A stretch of DNA of 64,000 bases, from NCBI RefSeq assembly GCF_000235625.1, contig NZ_AGTR01000036.1:17711-81710 (forward strand). The letters run 5' to 3'. The stretch's first letter is position 1. Every line of letters begins with the position of its first letter. Made by a program: the position numbers and the translations under genes. Origin of the DNA: Marinobacter manganoxydans MnI7-9 (GTDB taxonomy: Bacteria > Pseudomonadota > Gammaproteobacteria > Pseudomonadales > Oleiphilaceae). Shown piece by piece: positions 19,624 to 29,383 of the stretch. Below the pieces are notes generated by a model that worked only from the letters and a program-made list of their open reading frames with translations, searched no databases and was not told where the DNA came from.

Positions 19624-20673
19624 ATGGCATTTGTTCAGCAGTCATCGCCACACGCCCACAAGGCCCGGCCAACATCCCGCGTGATGTTATGGGTGCTTAT
19701 TGCGGCCTTGCCTGGCCTGTTGGCCCAGACGCTATTCTTCGGCTGGGGCAACCTGATCAACGTGGTCTTCTGTATTGCCCTGGCGATCGCCTCTGAAGCT
19801 GCCCTGCTCAAGCTCAGAAAAAAGCCGGTTGCCTTCTTCATCAAAGACAATACCGCCGCCGTCACCGGCCTTCTGTTGGCTCTGTCGCTGCCCCAGTTTG
19901 CGCCCTGGTGGGTATCTGCGGTCGCAGTGATCTCGGCTATCGTTGTGGCCAAACAACTCTATGGCGGGCTGGGCTCAAATCCTTTCAACCCTGCCATGGT
20001 TGGTTACGCCCTGGTTCTGGTGTCTTTTCCGGTTGCGATGACAACGAACTGGGCAGAGCCCGCCATGCTCTGGGACGGTGCTCCGGGCTTTGGCGAGACC
20101 CTGGCAACCATAGCCTCTGGCCAGCAAACAGCGGTCGATGGCTGGACAATGGCAACGCCTCTTGACGAGTACAAACACAAGATCACCACCCACACAGCAA
20201 CCGAGGTGCTGAACCACCCAACGTTTGGTGAGGGTATCGCCAGAGGCTGGGAATGGGTCAATGCGGCATTTCTGGCAGGAGGCCTTCTGCTCATCGCCCT
20301 GCGGATCATTACCTGGCACATTCCGACAGGATTTCTTGGTGGGATGATCGTAATGAGCCTGGCCTTTGGCAACAATGCCGACCTCTATGCACCACTATCC
20401 CTGCATCTGCTTGCAGGCGGGACCATGCTCGGCGCCTTTTTTATCGCTACCGACCCGGTGTCAGCAGCTACGAGCCACCAGGGGAAACTCATCTATGGAG
20501 CGGGAATTGGCATTCTGATCTACCTGATCCGCACCTGGGGCAATTATCCCGACGCCGTGGCGTTCAGCGTTCTGCTGATGAATTTTGCCGTTCCTTTCAT
20601 TGATCATTACACACCTCCACGCACTTACGGCCACCACAAGGCCCGTCGGGGTGTACCGGGGAGCCAGGGGTAA
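19624..20673 (+). CDS. rsxD: Electron transport complex subunit RsxD/RnfD
   Basis: Integral membrane subunit of 349 residues with about nine to ten hydrophobic helices, related to NqrB. Blocks [21 protein letters not shown]-like and [16 protein letters not shown] match RnfD, and [18 protein letters not shown] is the conserved segment near the C-terminal helices. RnfD proteins carry a covalent flavin on a Thr; which residue does so here I cannot assign with certainty. It follows rsxC by 21 bases and is followed by rsxG after two bases. Confidence 0.96.
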   Translation: MAFVQQSSPHAHKARPTSRVMLWVLIAALPGLLAQTLFFGWGNLINVVFCIALAIASEAALLKLRKKPVAFFIKDNTAAVTGLLLALSLPQFAPWWVSAVAVISAIVVAKQLYGGLGSNPFNPAMVGYALVLVSFPVAMTTNWAEPAMLWDGAPGFGETLATIASGQQTAVDGWTMATPLDEYKHKITTHTATEVLNHPTFGEGIARGWEWVNAAFLAGGLLLIALRIITWHIPTGFLGGMIVMSLAFGNNADLYAPLSLHLLAGGTMLGAFFIATDPVSAATSHQGKLIYGAGIGILIYLIRTWGNYPDAVAFSVLLMNFAVPFIDHYTPPRTYGHHKARRGVPGSQG

Positions 20674-20675
20674 TC

Positions 20676-21377
20676 ATGGCTGCAGTTGCAAAGTCCATCC
20701 GCCGCAGCGCCATCGGGCTCGGCCTGTTCGCCGTGATCACCGGCGGCACCATTGCCGTAACCCAGGTGGCCACGGAAGAGCGGATTCGTGAACAGGCCGC
20801 CCGCGCAGAGGCCCAGGCCCTGTATGAAATCATTCCCGAAAGCCGGCACAACAACGACCTGCTCAGGGATACGGTACAGTTGCCTGCCAGTGAGCGCCTG
20901 GCACAGCCCGGCCCTCTGAACGTCTGGGTAGCTCGACAGAACGAGCAGCCCATTGGCATGATAATGCCCGTGGTGGCACCCGACGGGTATTCCGGCAAGA
21001 TTCAACTCCTCGTGGGAGTGGACATGACGGGGACCATTCTCGGAGTGAGGGTAACCAGTCACAAGGAAACGCCGGGGCTGGGAGACCAGATCGAAACCCG
21101 CAAATCCGACTGGATCAAGAGTTTCGATGGCCGCTCGCTGGGCAAACCGCCGCACCGGGAGTGGAACGTTAAAAAGAATGGTGGAGAATTCGATCAGTTC
21201 ACAGGCGCGACCATCACGCCAAGGGCTGTAGTGAAAGCGGTTCAGAAAGCGCTGATCTATTTTCGGGAAAACCGTCAGATTATCCGGGAGCGGCTCAACG
21301 AAGAGCCGTCACCGAGAGACAAGATCCTGAACCCTGAAGCGATTGCCGGCGAATCGTCCAACACGGAGCATTCCTGA
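20676..21377 (+). CDS. rsxG: Electron transport complex subunit RsxG/RnfG (covalent FMN)
   Basis: A 233-residue protein with one N-terminal helix ([19 protein letters not shown]) and a domain facing the periplasm. The FMN-binding motif TGATIT is at 176-181, and Thr179 is the expected residue for the phosphoester-linked FMN. The block [21 protein letters not shown] and [15 protein letters not shown] are typical. The ribosome site lies within the end of rsxD. Two bases separate it from rsxE. It is slightly longer at the C-terminus than the E. coli protein. Confidence 0.96.
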   Translation: MAAVAKSIRRSAIGLGLFAVITGGTIAVTQVATEERIREQAARAEAQALYEIIPESRHNNDLLRDTVQLPASERLAQPGPLNVWVARQNEQPIGMIMPVVAPDGYSGKIQLLVGVDMTGTILGVRVTSHKETPGLGDQIETRKSDWIKSFDGRSLGKPPHREWNVKKNGGEFDQFTGATITPRAVVKAVQKALIYFRENRQIIRERLNEEPSPRDKILNPEAIAGESSNTEHS

Positions 21378-21379
21378 TC

Positions 21380-22096
21380 ATGGCAACCAAATCATCGAGC
21401 GAAATCATCCGCGACGGGCTCTGGGACAACAACCCGGCCCTCGTCCAGGTGCTTGGGCTCTGCCCGCTTCTGGCCGTGACCAGTACCGTTGTTAATGCCA
21501 TCGGGCTGGGGCTGGCTACACTCATGGTGCTCATGGGGTCCAATCTTGCCGTGTCACTGATTCGCAATTTCGTAAGCGAGTCTGTGCGCCTGCCCGCATT
21601 CGTCATGATCATCGCTTCATTCGTAACCTGCGCGGAATTGCTCATGCAGGCCTTTACCTATGAGCTGTATCTGATTCTTGGCATCTTCATTCCACTGATC
21701 GTCACCAACTGCGCCATCCTCGGCCGGGCTGACGCTTTTGCTTCCAGAAATCCACCACTTCCGGCACTGCTGGATGGCGCGATGATGGGCCTTGGCTTTC
21801 TGGCGGTGCTGGTGGTTCTGGGCGGCCTTCGGGAACTCATCGGACAGGGCACTCTGTTTGTGGACATGCACCTGCTGCTGGGCCCCGTTGCTGCCGATTG
21901 GGTGATCCGCCCCTTCGACAACTACCCGGATATGCTGTTCATGATTCTTCCGCCCGGCGCCTTTATCGGGCTAGGACTGCTGATCGCGCTCAAAAATGGT
22001 ATCGACAACCATCTGGAAGAGCGCCGCAAGGCACATGAACCAGCGCCTGTAGCAGCAGGCAGCAAGCGGGTCCGGGTTACCGGGAACGTATCCTGA
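21380..22096 (+). CDS. rsxE: Electron transport complex subunit RsxE/RnfE
   Basis: A 238-residue integral membrane protein homologous to RsxA and forming a pseudo-symmetric pair with it. Six hydrophobic helices; half-motifs [18 protein letters not shown] and [18 protein letters not shown] contain the Cys pair that, with the RsxA pair, holds the intramembrane cluster. It is the last gene of rsxABCDGE. The gap to nth is only 28 bases, and no terminator lies between, so nth is probably on the same transcript, as in many gammaproteobacteria. Confidence 0.97.
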   Translation: MATKSSSEIIRDGLWDNNPALVQVLGLCPLLAVTSTVVNAIGLGLATLMVLMGSNLAVSLIRNFVSESVRLPAFVMIIASFVTCAELLMQAFTYELYLILGIFIPLIVTNCAILGRADAFASRNPPLPALLDGAMMGLGFLAVLVVLGGLRELIGQGTLFVDMHLLLGPVAADWVIRPFDNYPDMLFMILPPGAFIGLGLLIALKNGIDNHLEERRKAHEPAPVAAGSKRVRVTGNVS

Positions 22097-22124
22097 GTCC
22101 GCACTTGCACAAGACTGAGAGCTG

Positions 22125-22763
22125 ATGAACAAACAGAAACGCATTGAGATCTTCACCCGCCTCAGGGAGGCCAACCCCAACCCGACTACCGAGCTGAACT
22201 ATTCCAGCCCGTTCGAGCTGCTGATTGCCGTTATTCTTTCGGCCCAGGCCACGGATGTGGGTGTCAACAAGGCTACTGACAAGCTGTTCCCGGTCGCCAA
22301 CACCCCAGAGGCCATCCTGGCCCTGGGAGTCGATGGCCTGAAGGAGTACATCAAGACCATTGGCCTGTTTAACAGCAAGGCCGAGAACGTGATCAAGACC
22401 TGTCGAATCCTGATTGAGAAACACGGCGGCCAGGTGCCGGAGCGGCGGGAGGATCTGGAGGCGTTGCCCGGGGTCGGTCGCAAAACCGCAAACGTGGTCT
22501 TGAACACCGCCTTCGGCCACATGGCCATGGCGGTGGACACTCACATCTATCGCGTGTCGAACCGCACCGGCATTGCGCCCGGCAAGAACGTTCTGGAGGT
22601 GGAGAACCGGTTGATGCGCCTGGTGCCAAAAGAATTCCTGCTGGACGCGCACCACTGGCTCATTCTGCACGGGCGCTATACCTGTACCGCCCGGAAACCG
22701 AAATGCGGCGCCTGTATCATTGAGGACCTTTGCGAGTTCAAGCAGAAACGGGACTATCTCTGA
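22125..22763 (+). CDS. nth: Endonuclease III
   Basis: DNA glycosylase/AP lyase that removes oxidised pyrimidines. The 212-residue protein has the helix-hairpin-helix LPGVGRKTA with catalytic Lys120, the catalytic Asp138 in VDTHIYRVSNR, and a 4Fe-4S loop with Cys187, 194, 197 and 203, the same numbering as in E. coli. It closes the metG-rsx-nth rightward block and is followed at once by a strong two-way terminator. Confidence 0.98.
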   Translation: MNKQKRIEIFTRLREANPNPTTELNYSSPFELLIAVILSAQATDVGVNKATDKLFPVANTPEAILALGVDGLKEYIKTIGLFNSKAENVIKTCRILIEKHGGQVPERREDLEALPGVGRKTANVVLNTAFGHMAMAVDTHIYRVSNRTGIAPGKNVLEVENRLMRLVPKEFLLDAHHWLILHGRYTCTARKPKCGACIIEDLCEFKQKRDYL

Positions 22764-22774
22764 ATCCGGGGCGT

Positions 22775-22803
22775 AAAAAAGCCGGCATCTTGCCGGCTTT
22801 TTG
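22775..22803. terminator. Bidirectional rho-independent terminator
   Basis: AAAAAAGCCGGCA-TCT-TGCCGGCTTTTT: a 7-pair GC-rich stem with a 3-base loop and A/T runs on both sides. It lies in the 60-base gap between convergent nth and the chalcone-isomerase-like gene and serves both. Confidence 0.9.
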
Positions 22804-22823
22804 TTTCAGACGCCAAGCCGCGG

Positions 22824-23399
22824 TTAGCGCTGACCCAGCATTTTCTCCTTCAGATCCTTCTGCGCCGGCTTATCGGACAGCCAGATTCCGAACAGGGCCT
22901 TTTTAAAGGCCAGATCGCCAACCGTGTCCTTTTGCTCGCCGTTCTTGAGGACCCGCACGCCTTCGCCCGGCAGGTACACCAGATCGAAAACGTCACCCTC
23001 GGTGATTTCTTCCTGGAAGACCGCCATAAACTGGTCAACATCCTCCTGGATAGAAGCCATATCGCCGTCGGTGGAGGCCTCAAAACCTTCCAGGGTGGCC
23101 TCTGTCATGCGTTCGCTGGTAATCATGCCGGAGATGATGTGCAGAGTGATGGCCTGGGGCTCATTTGCGTTAATCACGGCCTCACCATCGTCGATGGTCT
23201 CGGGAACGTACAGACCGCCGACATACAGGTCCATGAACCATTTGGAACGGGTACCTGCGCCATTAAGCGTGAGTTCGGTATCCATGGCGGAATAGGTATC
23301 CGGAACATCAACACCTTCCACGGTGAGTGCGGCGGCTGGAGCAGACAGCAGGGCCGTCAGCGTCAGAGACGCAAAACCGGTTGTAAGAGCCTTCTTCAT
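22824..23399 (-). CDS. Chalcone isomerase-like exported protein
   Basis: A 191-residue protein with a signal peptide (KALTTGFASLTLTALLSAPAAA), predicted periplasmic. The mature part has the bacterial chalcone isomerase-like (CHI fold) pattern: GVDVPDTY, LNGAGTRSKWFMDLYVGGLYVPE, ITLHIISGMITSERMTEAT and LFGIWLSDKPAQKDLKEKMLG. Bacterial members are not flavonoid enzymes in general; fatty-acid binding or an unknown role is more likely, which is inference. GGAAAGGA precedes ATG 23399. It lies downstream of the rpoS terminator and therefore needs its own promoter in the 205-base gap. Confidence 0.85.
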   Translation of the reverse strand: MKKALTTGFASLTLTALLSAPAAALTVEGVDVPDTYSAMDTELTLNGAGTRSKWFMDLYVGGLYVPETIDDGEAVINANEPQAITLHIISGMITSERMTEATLEGFEASTDGDMASIQEDVDQFMAVFQEEITEGDVFDLVYLPGEGVRVLKNGEQKDTVGDLAFKKALFGIWLSDKPAQKDLKEKMLGQR

Positions 23400-23548
23400 A
23401 GTCCTTTCCTTTTCGATCGTTATTATTGACGTGTTTCATTCGTGCACCGGGTTTCGACACCCTTATCCCCGCCCGGTCACGGCATTCTATCAACGGCGCT
23501 GGCGGGCGGGACGCGCCCTGGTTCTCATTTGGGGCGATCCTGAAACAC

Positions 23549-23582
23549 AAAAAAGCCGGCCAGGGATTCCCTGGCCGGCTTT
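23549..23582 (-). terminator. rho-independent terminator of rpoS
   Basis: On the minus strand AAAGCCGGCCAGGGA pairs across a very short loop with TCCCTGGCCGGCTTTTTT. It is a long GC-rich stem with a T-run, 22 bases past the rpoS stop. Confidence 0.9.
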
Positions 23583-23604
23583 GGATCGAAAGAAAAGAAA
23601 GACG

Positions 23605-24600
23605 TTACTTGAACAGCAGGTTGCCGGACAGGCCTTCCTTCTCCAGGATCTCACGAAGACGACGAAGCGCCTCGACCTGGATCTGTCTTACTCGCTCACG
23701 GGTCAGACCAATCTCCTGGCCGACTTCCTCCAGCGTGCTCACCGGGTAGCCCCGCAGACCAAAACGGCGTGACAGAACTTCCTGCTGCTTGTCGCTAAGC
23801 TGGTCAATCCACTTCTCCAGGCAGGAACACATATTGTTGTCCTGCAGGAGATCCGCCGGATCCGAAGCCCCTTCATCCGCTACGGTATCCAGAAGCGACT
23901 TTTCGCCACCGGCACCAATGGGAGTGTCCATGGAAGCGACGCGCTCATTGAGACCCAACATCCGCTTAACGTCGGCCACGGGCTTATCGACCATTCTGGC
24001 GATTTCCTCCGCCGAGGGCTCATGATCCAGTTTCTGGGTCAGTTCCCGCGCTGCACGGAGATACAGATTGAGTTCCTTGACCACATGAATCGGAAGACGG
24101 ATGGTGCGGGTCTGGTTCATGATGGCCCGCTCAATGGTCTGGCGAATCCACCAGGTGGCGTAGGTGGAGAATCGGAAACCCCGCTCCGGATCAAACTTTT
24201 CCACCGCCCTGATCAGGCCAAGGTTGCCCTCTTCGATCAGGTCCAGCAGGGTCAGCCCGCGGTTCACGTAACGTCGTGCGATCTTCACCACAAGGCGAAG
24301 GTTGCTCTCGATCATCCGTTTGCGGCCGGACTCCTCTCCCTTGCGTGCCAGACGGGCAAAATAGACCTCTTCTTCCGGCGTAAGCAGGGGGGAAAAACCA
24401 ATTTCGTTGAGATACAGCTGAGTGGCATCCAGCTGCTTTTGACTGGTGAAATAACGTCCCTGGGTGGGGATGTCCTCTTCTACTTCGGCCACTTCTTCGG
24501 TGGGCTCTTTTTCAACTTTCTCTTCTGCTAACAACTGATCCTCGGCATCGTCCATGTCCGATACACGATCAATGATGATGTCTTCTTGCTCTGCTGACAT
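23605..24600 (-). CDS. rpoS: RNA polymerase sigma factor RpoS
   Basis: Stationary-phase and general stress sigma factor (sigma-38) of 331 residues. An acidic N-terminal segment is followed by region 1.2 ([21 protein letters not shown]), region 2 ([39 protein letters not shown], then [19 protein letters not shown] with the -10 contacts), region 3, and region 4 with the helix-turn-helix [24 protein letters not shown] 24600 starts MSAEQEDI; an earlier in-frame start adds seven residues without support. The 205-base leader from the nlpD stop contains no gene. As in relatives, rpoS transcription probably starts both there and inside nlpD (inference). Confidence 0.98.
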   Translation of the reverse strand: MSAEQEDIIIDRVSDMDDAEDQLLAEEKVEKEPTEEVAEVEEDIPTQGRYFTSQKQLDATQLYLNEIGFSPLLTPEEEVYFARLARKGEESGRKRMIESNLRLVVKIARRYVNRGLTLLDLIEEGNLGLIRAVEKFDPERGFRFSTYATWWIRQTIERAIMNQTRTIRLPIHVVKELNLYLRAARELTQKLDHEPSAEEIARMVDKPVADVKRMLGLNERVASMDTPIGAGGEKSLLDTVADEGASDPADLLQDNNMCSCLEKWIDQLSDKQQEVLSRRFGLRGYPVSTLEEVGQEIGLTRERVRQIQVEALRRLREILEKEGLSGNLLFK

Positions 24601-24805
24601 TTGTCTTGCCCCGCCTCTCAATAATCCTGGATGTTCGCCCGATACTTCTTGTTATTGCGGACGTCTTTGTCTTCACACTTTTTTCTTCAGGACATTTTGT
24701 TGGTCGGCCTGTCATGGCCTTTACCGTTCTTGTTTTTCTTGCGAACGCGGTGTTTTGTCAGTGCCAGGGTGTGCGATCAGGGCAGCCTGCTGACTGCGTC
24801 ATTCA

Positions 24806-25696
24806 TTAGCGCGGCGGCAGATAATGGACTGGGTCAACCGGATTGCCATTTTTACGAATCTCAAAATGCAACATGGGTCGTTCAGCGCCACTGCTACCGA
24901 GCTCTGCGATCACCTGCCCGGCTTTCACATCCTCCCCTTCCTGCACCAGAATCTTCCGGTTGTGAGCGTAAGCACTTAAATAGTGCTCGTTGTGATTCAC
25001 GATAATCAGGTTGCCGTATCCAAGCAACCCGTTGCCGGCATAGACCACATTCCCGGTGGCCGCAGCTCTTACAGCATCCCCGGCTTGCCCGGCAATATCA
25101 ATACCTTTATTGACTTTTCCGGATGTTGAATATCCAGCAATTACAGTGCCAACGTGAGGCCAGCGCCATTCAATCCGGGCCACGGTCTGGGTCTGGGAAG
25201 CGAGCGGCGCGCCCTTGTTCGCCGCTCTCGTCACCGCAGGTTTGGGTGCCGTGGCGGCTGTCTGTTTTGGAGGCGAAGCACGACTCGCCGTTCTCGGCGG
25301 TTGCGATCCAGACGGCTTTTTGGCAGCTGTAGTCTGACTGCCCGAGGTTACACTTCCGCGAAGATCCAGACGAATCACCTGACCCGCTTTGAGATTCCAG
25401 GGCGGACCAATGCCATTGGCGTCGCCAAGCTCGCGGTAGTCCCGACCATACCGCCAGGCTATGCTGTAAAGGGTTTCGCCGGGTTTGACGACGTGGCGGC
25501 CCCAATAGACCGGGGGATTGTAAATGTCATCCTGGTAGAGTGCCGGCGTGTTACAGCCGGAAAGTAGCAGCAGGGCCATGAGGGGCAGGAGTGCAAGGCG
25601 GCTGGCCAGCACCTTTTTCGCGGGGCGATCAGGCTCTGAGGCACCGGACGGGAACCGCGGGGACGCCGGTGAAACGGCATTGATGAGCCCACGCAT
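24806..25696 (-). CDS. nlpD: Murein hydrolase activator NlpD (LysM + M23 lipoprotein)
   Basis: Outer-membrane lipoprotein that activates the AmiC amidase for septum splitting. About 296 residues: a somewhat long N-terminal lead, then the signal and lipobox LLLLSGC; a LysM domain (HVVKPGETLYSIAWRYGRDYRELG ... WNLKAGQVIRL); a Ser/Thr/Ala/Lys-rich linker; and a C-terminal M23 domain (GKVNKGIDIAGQAGDAVRAAATGNVVYAG, HNEHYLSAYAHN, PMLHFEIRKNG). The M23 zinc ligands are partly replaced (no HxH with His/Asp set), as in other NlpD, so it is a non-catalytic activator. ATG 25696 or GTG 25705 could be the start. It sits upstream of rpoS as usual. Confidence 0.93.
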   Translation of the reverse strand: MRGLINAVSPASPRFPSGASEPDRPAKKVLASRLALLPLMALLLLSGCNTPALYQDDIYNPPVYWGRHVVKPGETLYSIAWRYGRDYRELGDANGIGPPWNLKAGQVIRLDLRGSVTSGSQTTAAKKPSGSQPPRTASRASPPKQTAATAPKPAVTRAANKGAPLASQTQTVARIEWRWPHVGTVIAGYSTSGKVNKGIDIAGQAGDAVRAAATGNVVYAGNGLLGYGNLIIVNHNEHYLSAYAHNRKILVQEGEDVKAGQVIAELGSSGAERPMLHFEIRKNGNPVDPVHYLPPR

Positions 25697-25781
25697 GAAT
25701 CTCACAGGAATAAAACTGACCCAGTTATGAAAAATCCGTATAACCGCTGTCGGTTGTCGAAGCAGTTTCTAAAGTTTTTAT

Positions 25782-25882
25782 AGTAACTTGCTAATATATT
25801 GCACATTTTTCTCGCGAAGCCAAGTTACTAACCGACCTCCCTTGTTACCTCCAGAAACATCCGTTTTGTGCGTTAGGTAACA
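25782..25882. promoter_or_regulatory. Two GTTAC-type dyads upstream of nlpD
   Basis: In the 210-base gap between the DUF368 gene and nlpD, AGTAACTTG (25782-25790) is mirrored by CAAGTTACT (25821-25829), and TGTTACCT (25843-25850) by AGGTAACA (25875-25882). Both dyads are built on the same GTTAC core with loops of 30 and 24 bases. The area is unusually AT-rich and probably contains the nlpD promoter. Binding by a regulator is inference. Confidence 0.35.
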
Positions 25883-25906
25883 CTCTTCGCACACAGTCGC
25901 CTCAAA

Positions 25907-26896
25907 TCACCTCGATGGTGCGACCTCTCCATGCCGGGAACCGAGCCACTCCACCAGCAGAACGAGGGCAAAACCGGCCGCCGCCATGAGCAGGGCAAAT
26001 AGCACCTGGGGATCCTGGCCGGCCTGCTCTGCAAAGGTAGAGGGCCAGATACTCGTCTCATTCAGGGGAACTTGTTCACCGGAGCTGTTGATACGCCAAC
26101 TGAGAGTCTCCTTCCAGGGCCAAACCTTGTTGAGCGCTCCGATCATGAAGCCGGTGAGCAAGGCGAGCACGAGATCATGAAAATGGTGGAACGCCCAGGT
26201 GATCAGGCGGGCGATGGATAAAAGACCCACCACGCAACCTGCCATAAACAGAAGCAGAATGCCCGCGTCCAACGATTTGATCGCGGCGAGCACGGGCGCA
26301 TACATACCAATAATCACCAGGATAAAGCTGCCCGAGATGCCAGGAAGAATCATGGCGCAGATGGCCAGCGCTCCGGCACCAAAGAACGCCAGAGTGGAAG
26401 GCGCGACTTCGCTGGCAGACAGGGTGGTTATCCACCACGCGATAACAATGCCGAACAACAACGGAACCAGCAGTGCGGGCTTGTAGTGTCGCACCTGGCG
26501 CCCGACATGCCACACCGAAGCGACGATCAATCCAAAGAAAAAGCTCCAGATCAGGATCGGGTAGGCCACCAGCATATAGCTGATCCCAGATGCCAGGGTA
26601 GCAATACTGGTCAGGACGCCCGCCAGCAAGGCGACCAGAAAAGTTCCGTCACAGGCGTGCCAGAACCGACTGAACCGGCCTCGAATCAAGTCATGGAAAA
26701 CTGCTCCGGGAACCGCGTTGATAGCTTCCAGGAGGCGGAAATAGATACCGGTGATGAAGGCAATTGTGCCACCGGAAACCCCTGGAACGATATCAGCGGC
26801 GCCCATGGCGATTCCCCGAAGAAACACGGCTGCAGGGTGGTGGCTGCGTGCAATATCGTTGTCCGGGTTTGGTTTACTTTCTGAAGAGTCGACCAT
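25907..26896 (-). CDS. DUF368 family undecaprenyl-phosphate flippase (PopT-like)
   Basis: Integral membrane protein of 329 residues with about eight to nine helices. The DUF368 signature is intact: FLRGIAMGAADIVPGVSGGTIAFITGIY near the N-terminus and its repeat AICAMILPGISGSFILVIIGMY in the middle, two re-entrant-like PG-SG motifs. DUF368 proteins (PopT) have been shown to return undecaprenyl phosphate across the membrane for peptidoglycan and other cell-wall synthesis; that this protein does so is inference from family. It sits between pcm and nlpD, three bases after pcm's upstream end on the same strand, so in a group of cell-wall and stress genes. Confidence 0.85.
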   Translation of the reverse strand: MVDSSESKPNPDNDIARSHHPAAVFLRGIAMGAADIVPGVSGGTIAFITGIYFRLLEAINAVPGAVFHDLIRGRFSRFWHACDGTFLVALLAGVLTSIATLASGISYMLVAYPILIWSFFFGLIVASVWHVGRQVRHYKPALLVPLLFGIVIAWWITTLSASEVAPSTLAFFGAGALAICAMILPGISGSFILVIIGMYAPVLAAIKSLDAGILLLFMAGCVVGLLSIARLITWAFHHFHDLVLALLTGFMIGALNKVWPWKETLSWRINSSGEQVPLNETSIWPSTFAEQAGQDPQVLFALLMAAAGFALVLLVEWLGSRHGEVAPSR

Positions 26897-26898
26897 GA

Positions 26899-27555
26899 TT
26901 ATCGGACAACCCCGCCCAGAAGCGGCACAAACCGGACCGGTTCCAGCTCCTTGTGATCAAAGCGATCTCCACGCCGGGTTACCTGCACCAGCACCTGGTT
27001 CTCCTCACCGACAGGGGCAATCAACACGCCACCGTCTGCCAGTTGGGCGAGCAATTCGGCTGGAACTTCAATGGGTGCTGCGGTCACGATAATGCCGTCG
27101 AAAGGGCCACGTTCAGGCCAGCCCATGCCACCATCAGCATGTTTCAGGAACACGTTTCTGGCGTTCAGTTGTCGCAACCGGTCCCGGGCCCTGTCCTGAA
27201 GCGCCTTGATCCGCTCGACGCTGTAGATTTCGGCGAACAAGCGGGAAAGCACCGAGGTCTGGTAACCGGACCCGGTGCCAAGCTCCAGGACCCGTGAGGG
27301 CCCGTAGGCCAGCATCAATTCAGTCATGCGGGCCACTATGTAGGGCTGTGACAAGGTTTGGCCGTAGCCAATCGGTAGCGATGTATCTTCGTAGGCCCTA
27401 TGGGAAAGCGCCTCATCCAGGAAAATGTGCCGTGGCACCTCTCCCATAATCTCAAGTACCCGGTCCGACTCGATGCCGGCTTCCCTGAGGCGCTGAACCA
27501 GTCGCATCCGGGTGCGTCGGGAGGTCATCCCGATGCCTTCGAGCTGCGCTGTCAT
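26899..27555 (-). CDS. pcm: Protein-L-isoaspartate O-methyltransferase
   Basis: Repairs isoaspartyl damage in proteins using S-adenosylmethionine. The 218-residue protein has VPRHIFLDEALSHRAYEDTSLPIGYGQTLSQPYIVA, the SAM motif VLELGTGSGYQTSVLS, and VTAAPIEVPAELLAQLADGG. ATG 27555 overlaps the surE stop (ATGA); an upstream in-frame GTG lies inside surE and is unlikely. Coupled with surE, the classical surE-pcm pair of stationary-phase survival genes. Confidence 0.96.
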   Translation of the reverse strand: MTAQLEGIGMTSRRTRMRLVQRLREAGIESDRVLEIMGEVPRHIFLDEALSHRAYEDTSLPIGYGQTLSQPYIVARMTELMLAYGPSRVLELGTGSGYQTSVLSRLFAEIYSVERIKALQDRARDRLRQLNARNVFLKHADGGMGWPERGPFDGIIVTAAPIEVPAELLAQLADGGVLIAPVGEENQVLVQVTRRGDRFDHKELEPVRFVPLLGGVVR

Positions 27556-28322
27556 CCCCGCCCCTCCAGCGAAACCTCCAGGGTATCGACCCAATCCCGG
27601 AGCCGTGAGAGCGCCTCATGCCGGGTCATGTCGATGTGAACCGGGGTAACCGAGACATAACCTTCACGTACGGCATTGAAATCAGTGCCGGGACCGGCGT
27701 CACCGCCGACACCTGCCGCCCCGATCCAGTAACGCTCTTTGCCGCGAGGACAGGTCATCGGGACGGCACCCTCTGCCCGTTCCCGGTGGCCGAGGCGCGT
27801 CACCCGAATGCCAGCCAGTTCCTCCCAGGGAACATCCGGGACATTCACGTTGAGAATGGAGCGAGGCCCCAGCACCAGGGGACGCTCGTTCTCGAGCAGC
27901 ACCCGGACAACCCGGGCGGCGGTCTCGTAGTGAAAGTGGCCATCGTTGACAAGGGAGACGGCAATGGCGGGAAGTCCGAGGTGGCGACCCTCGGTTGCCG
28001 CAGCAACGGTACCGGAGTAGATAATGTCGTCGCCTAGGTTGGCGTGGGTGTTGATACCCGACACCACCCTGTCGAACGGCTCACGGAACAATCCGTTCAC
28101 CGCCAGATGGACGCAGTCGGTCGGTGTTCCATCGACCGAACGAAAACCGTTGGGATGTTCCTCAACCGTCAGGGGGCGATTGAGCGTCAGGGCGTTACTG
28201 GCGCCGCTGTGATCCCGGTCAGGCGCCACGACCTCAAGCTCACCCAGTCCTTTTAAGCCATCAAACAGGGCTATAAGCCCCGGTGAATGAACGCCGTCAT
28301 CATTCGACAACAGAATACGCAC
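27552..28322 (-). CDS. surE: 5'/3'-nucleotidase SurE
   Basis: Metal-dependent phosphatase acting on nucleoside monophosphates and short polyphosphates. The 256-residue protein begins MRILLSNDDGVHSPGL with the metal-binding Asp pair, then VVAPDRDHSGASNALTL, the SGIN-type VVSGINTHANLGDDIIYSGTVAAA with the metal Asn, and VTPVHIDMT near the end. The start is GTG 28322, with CGGAGAAC well placed upstream; no ATG fits. It follows truD by 11 bases and overlaps pcm. Confidence 0.96.
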   Translation of the reverse strand: MRILLSNDDGVHSPGLIALFDGLKGLGELEVVAPDRDHSGASNALTLNRPLTVEEHPNGFRSVDGTPTDCVHLAVNGLFREPFDRVVSGINTHANLGDDIIYSGTVAAATEGRHLGLPAIAVSLVNDGHFHYETAARVVRVLLENERPLVLGPRSILNVNVPDVPWEELAGIRVTRLGHRERAEGAVPMTCPRGKERYWIGAAGVGGDAGPGTDFNAVREGYVSVTPVHIDMTRHEALSRLRDWVDTLEVSLEGRG

Positions 28323-28333
28323 AGTGTTCTCCG

Positions 28334-29383
28334 CTAGCCTTGTTGTTCGTTGTGTCGGCCGAGGCTCATGTCCTCAAGCTCGAAAATATCACTCAAAATC
28401 GTTGTCGCGTACTGGCCGGGCGAAAGAAAAAACGCCAGCTCCAGACAGTCTTCAGCGACCCACTGCCAGGAGAGGCTCTCCGGTTTTACCGCCAATGGCC
28501 TTCGCTCCGGTTTCATCCGGGTGACCGAAAACAGGGCGGCCAACTCCGGGGTTTGCGCGACAATGCCTCGCTCGAAGGTTTCCAGGGGCCCGCAAGCGGT
28601 GGTGCCGCCGTCACCCCACAGTGGACCTGTCGCTCCTGCCTCGGCCCAGCTGCCATCGTCTACCCGAGCTGCCAGCACCTCATTGAACAGCCAGGAGCGC
28701 GCTGCCGAAAAATACAATACGTTTTTCGAGCCGTCGCTGCCAGCTCGCTTTTTGCCACCCCGGCCTTTTCCACCGGACCGGCCACGTCGGTTCAGGGTAG
28801 CGGGATCAAGATGCACCGCTCGGTCAAGGTTAGCGCCATCATTGCCAAACCGTTGGGGGCCAAAGTAGTTTGGAGCCCCAATATCGCCCAGACGCTCCAG
28901 CGCTCGGTCAATAACCTGGTGCTCACCGGAGACGGCCCTCAGGGTAATCGTGAAGCCATTACCCCTGTGCTCCCCGCGCCGCAATTTCCGCGCCTGCCGC
29001 GAAGCCGCCAGAACCGGCCAGCGTAGGCCAATCTCCCGGATCAGAGCGGTGTCCTGATCCTCGTTTCCGGGACGGTACAGACTGAACCACTGGCGGGTCA
29101 CAGCATGCCTATCCTTGAGCCCACAGAAACCGACATCAAAGTGACGACACCCGGCGATCCTGGCCAATTCGCGGGCAACATACTCTGTGTTATCACCCAC
29201 TTTCTCCAGTTTCAAACAAAGATGCTCGCCACTGCCTGCGATTACCTCTCCCTCGACAGCCGGGTCGCTTTCCGGCAGCTCCAGCAATTCGTCGACAATG
29301 AAATCGCCCGGGGCGGTTTTCAGGCGGCCAGAGGCAATACGACCGCCGCCGGAGGTTGGCCAGTCAAGGCGCCAGTTGCTCAA
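28334..29383 (-). CDS. truD: tRNA pseudouridine synthase D
   Basis: Makes pseudouridine 13 in tRNA-Glu. The 349-residue sequence has the TruD catalytic block [15 protein letters not shown] with Asp91, [19 protein letters not shown] upstream of it, [11 protein letters not shown], and [19 protein letters not shown] Gly/Lys/Arg-rich stretch after residue 200 ([15 protein letters not shown]) forms a basic loop. The start is TTG 29383, overlapping the ispF stop (TTGA), with GGTGGA upstream. Part of the ftsB-ispD-ispF-truD-surE-pcm series. Confidence 0.95.
   Translation of the reverse strand: MSNWRLDWPTSGGGRIASGRLKTAPGDFIVDELLELPESDPAVEGEVIAGSGEHLCLKLEKVGDNTEYVARELARIAGCRHFDVGFCGLKDRHAVTRQWFSLYRPGNEDQDTALIREIGLRWPVLAASRQARKLRRGEHRGNGFTITLRAVSGEHQVIDRALERLGDIGAPNYFGPQRFGNDGANLDRAVHLDPATLNRRGRSGGKGRGGKKRAGSDGSKNVLYFSAARSWLFNEVLAARVDDGSWAEAGATGPLWGDGGTTACGPLETFERGIVAQTPELAALFSVTRMKPERRPLAVKPESLSWQWVAEDCLELAFFLSPGQYATTILSDIFELEDMSLGRHNEQQG

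Noticed and set aside
24601-24805. Possible small gene or riboswitch in the rpoS leader
   Set aside because: Short open frames there have no ribosome site or conserved look, and I see no stable multi-stem structure; it is best read as the untranslated rpoS leader.
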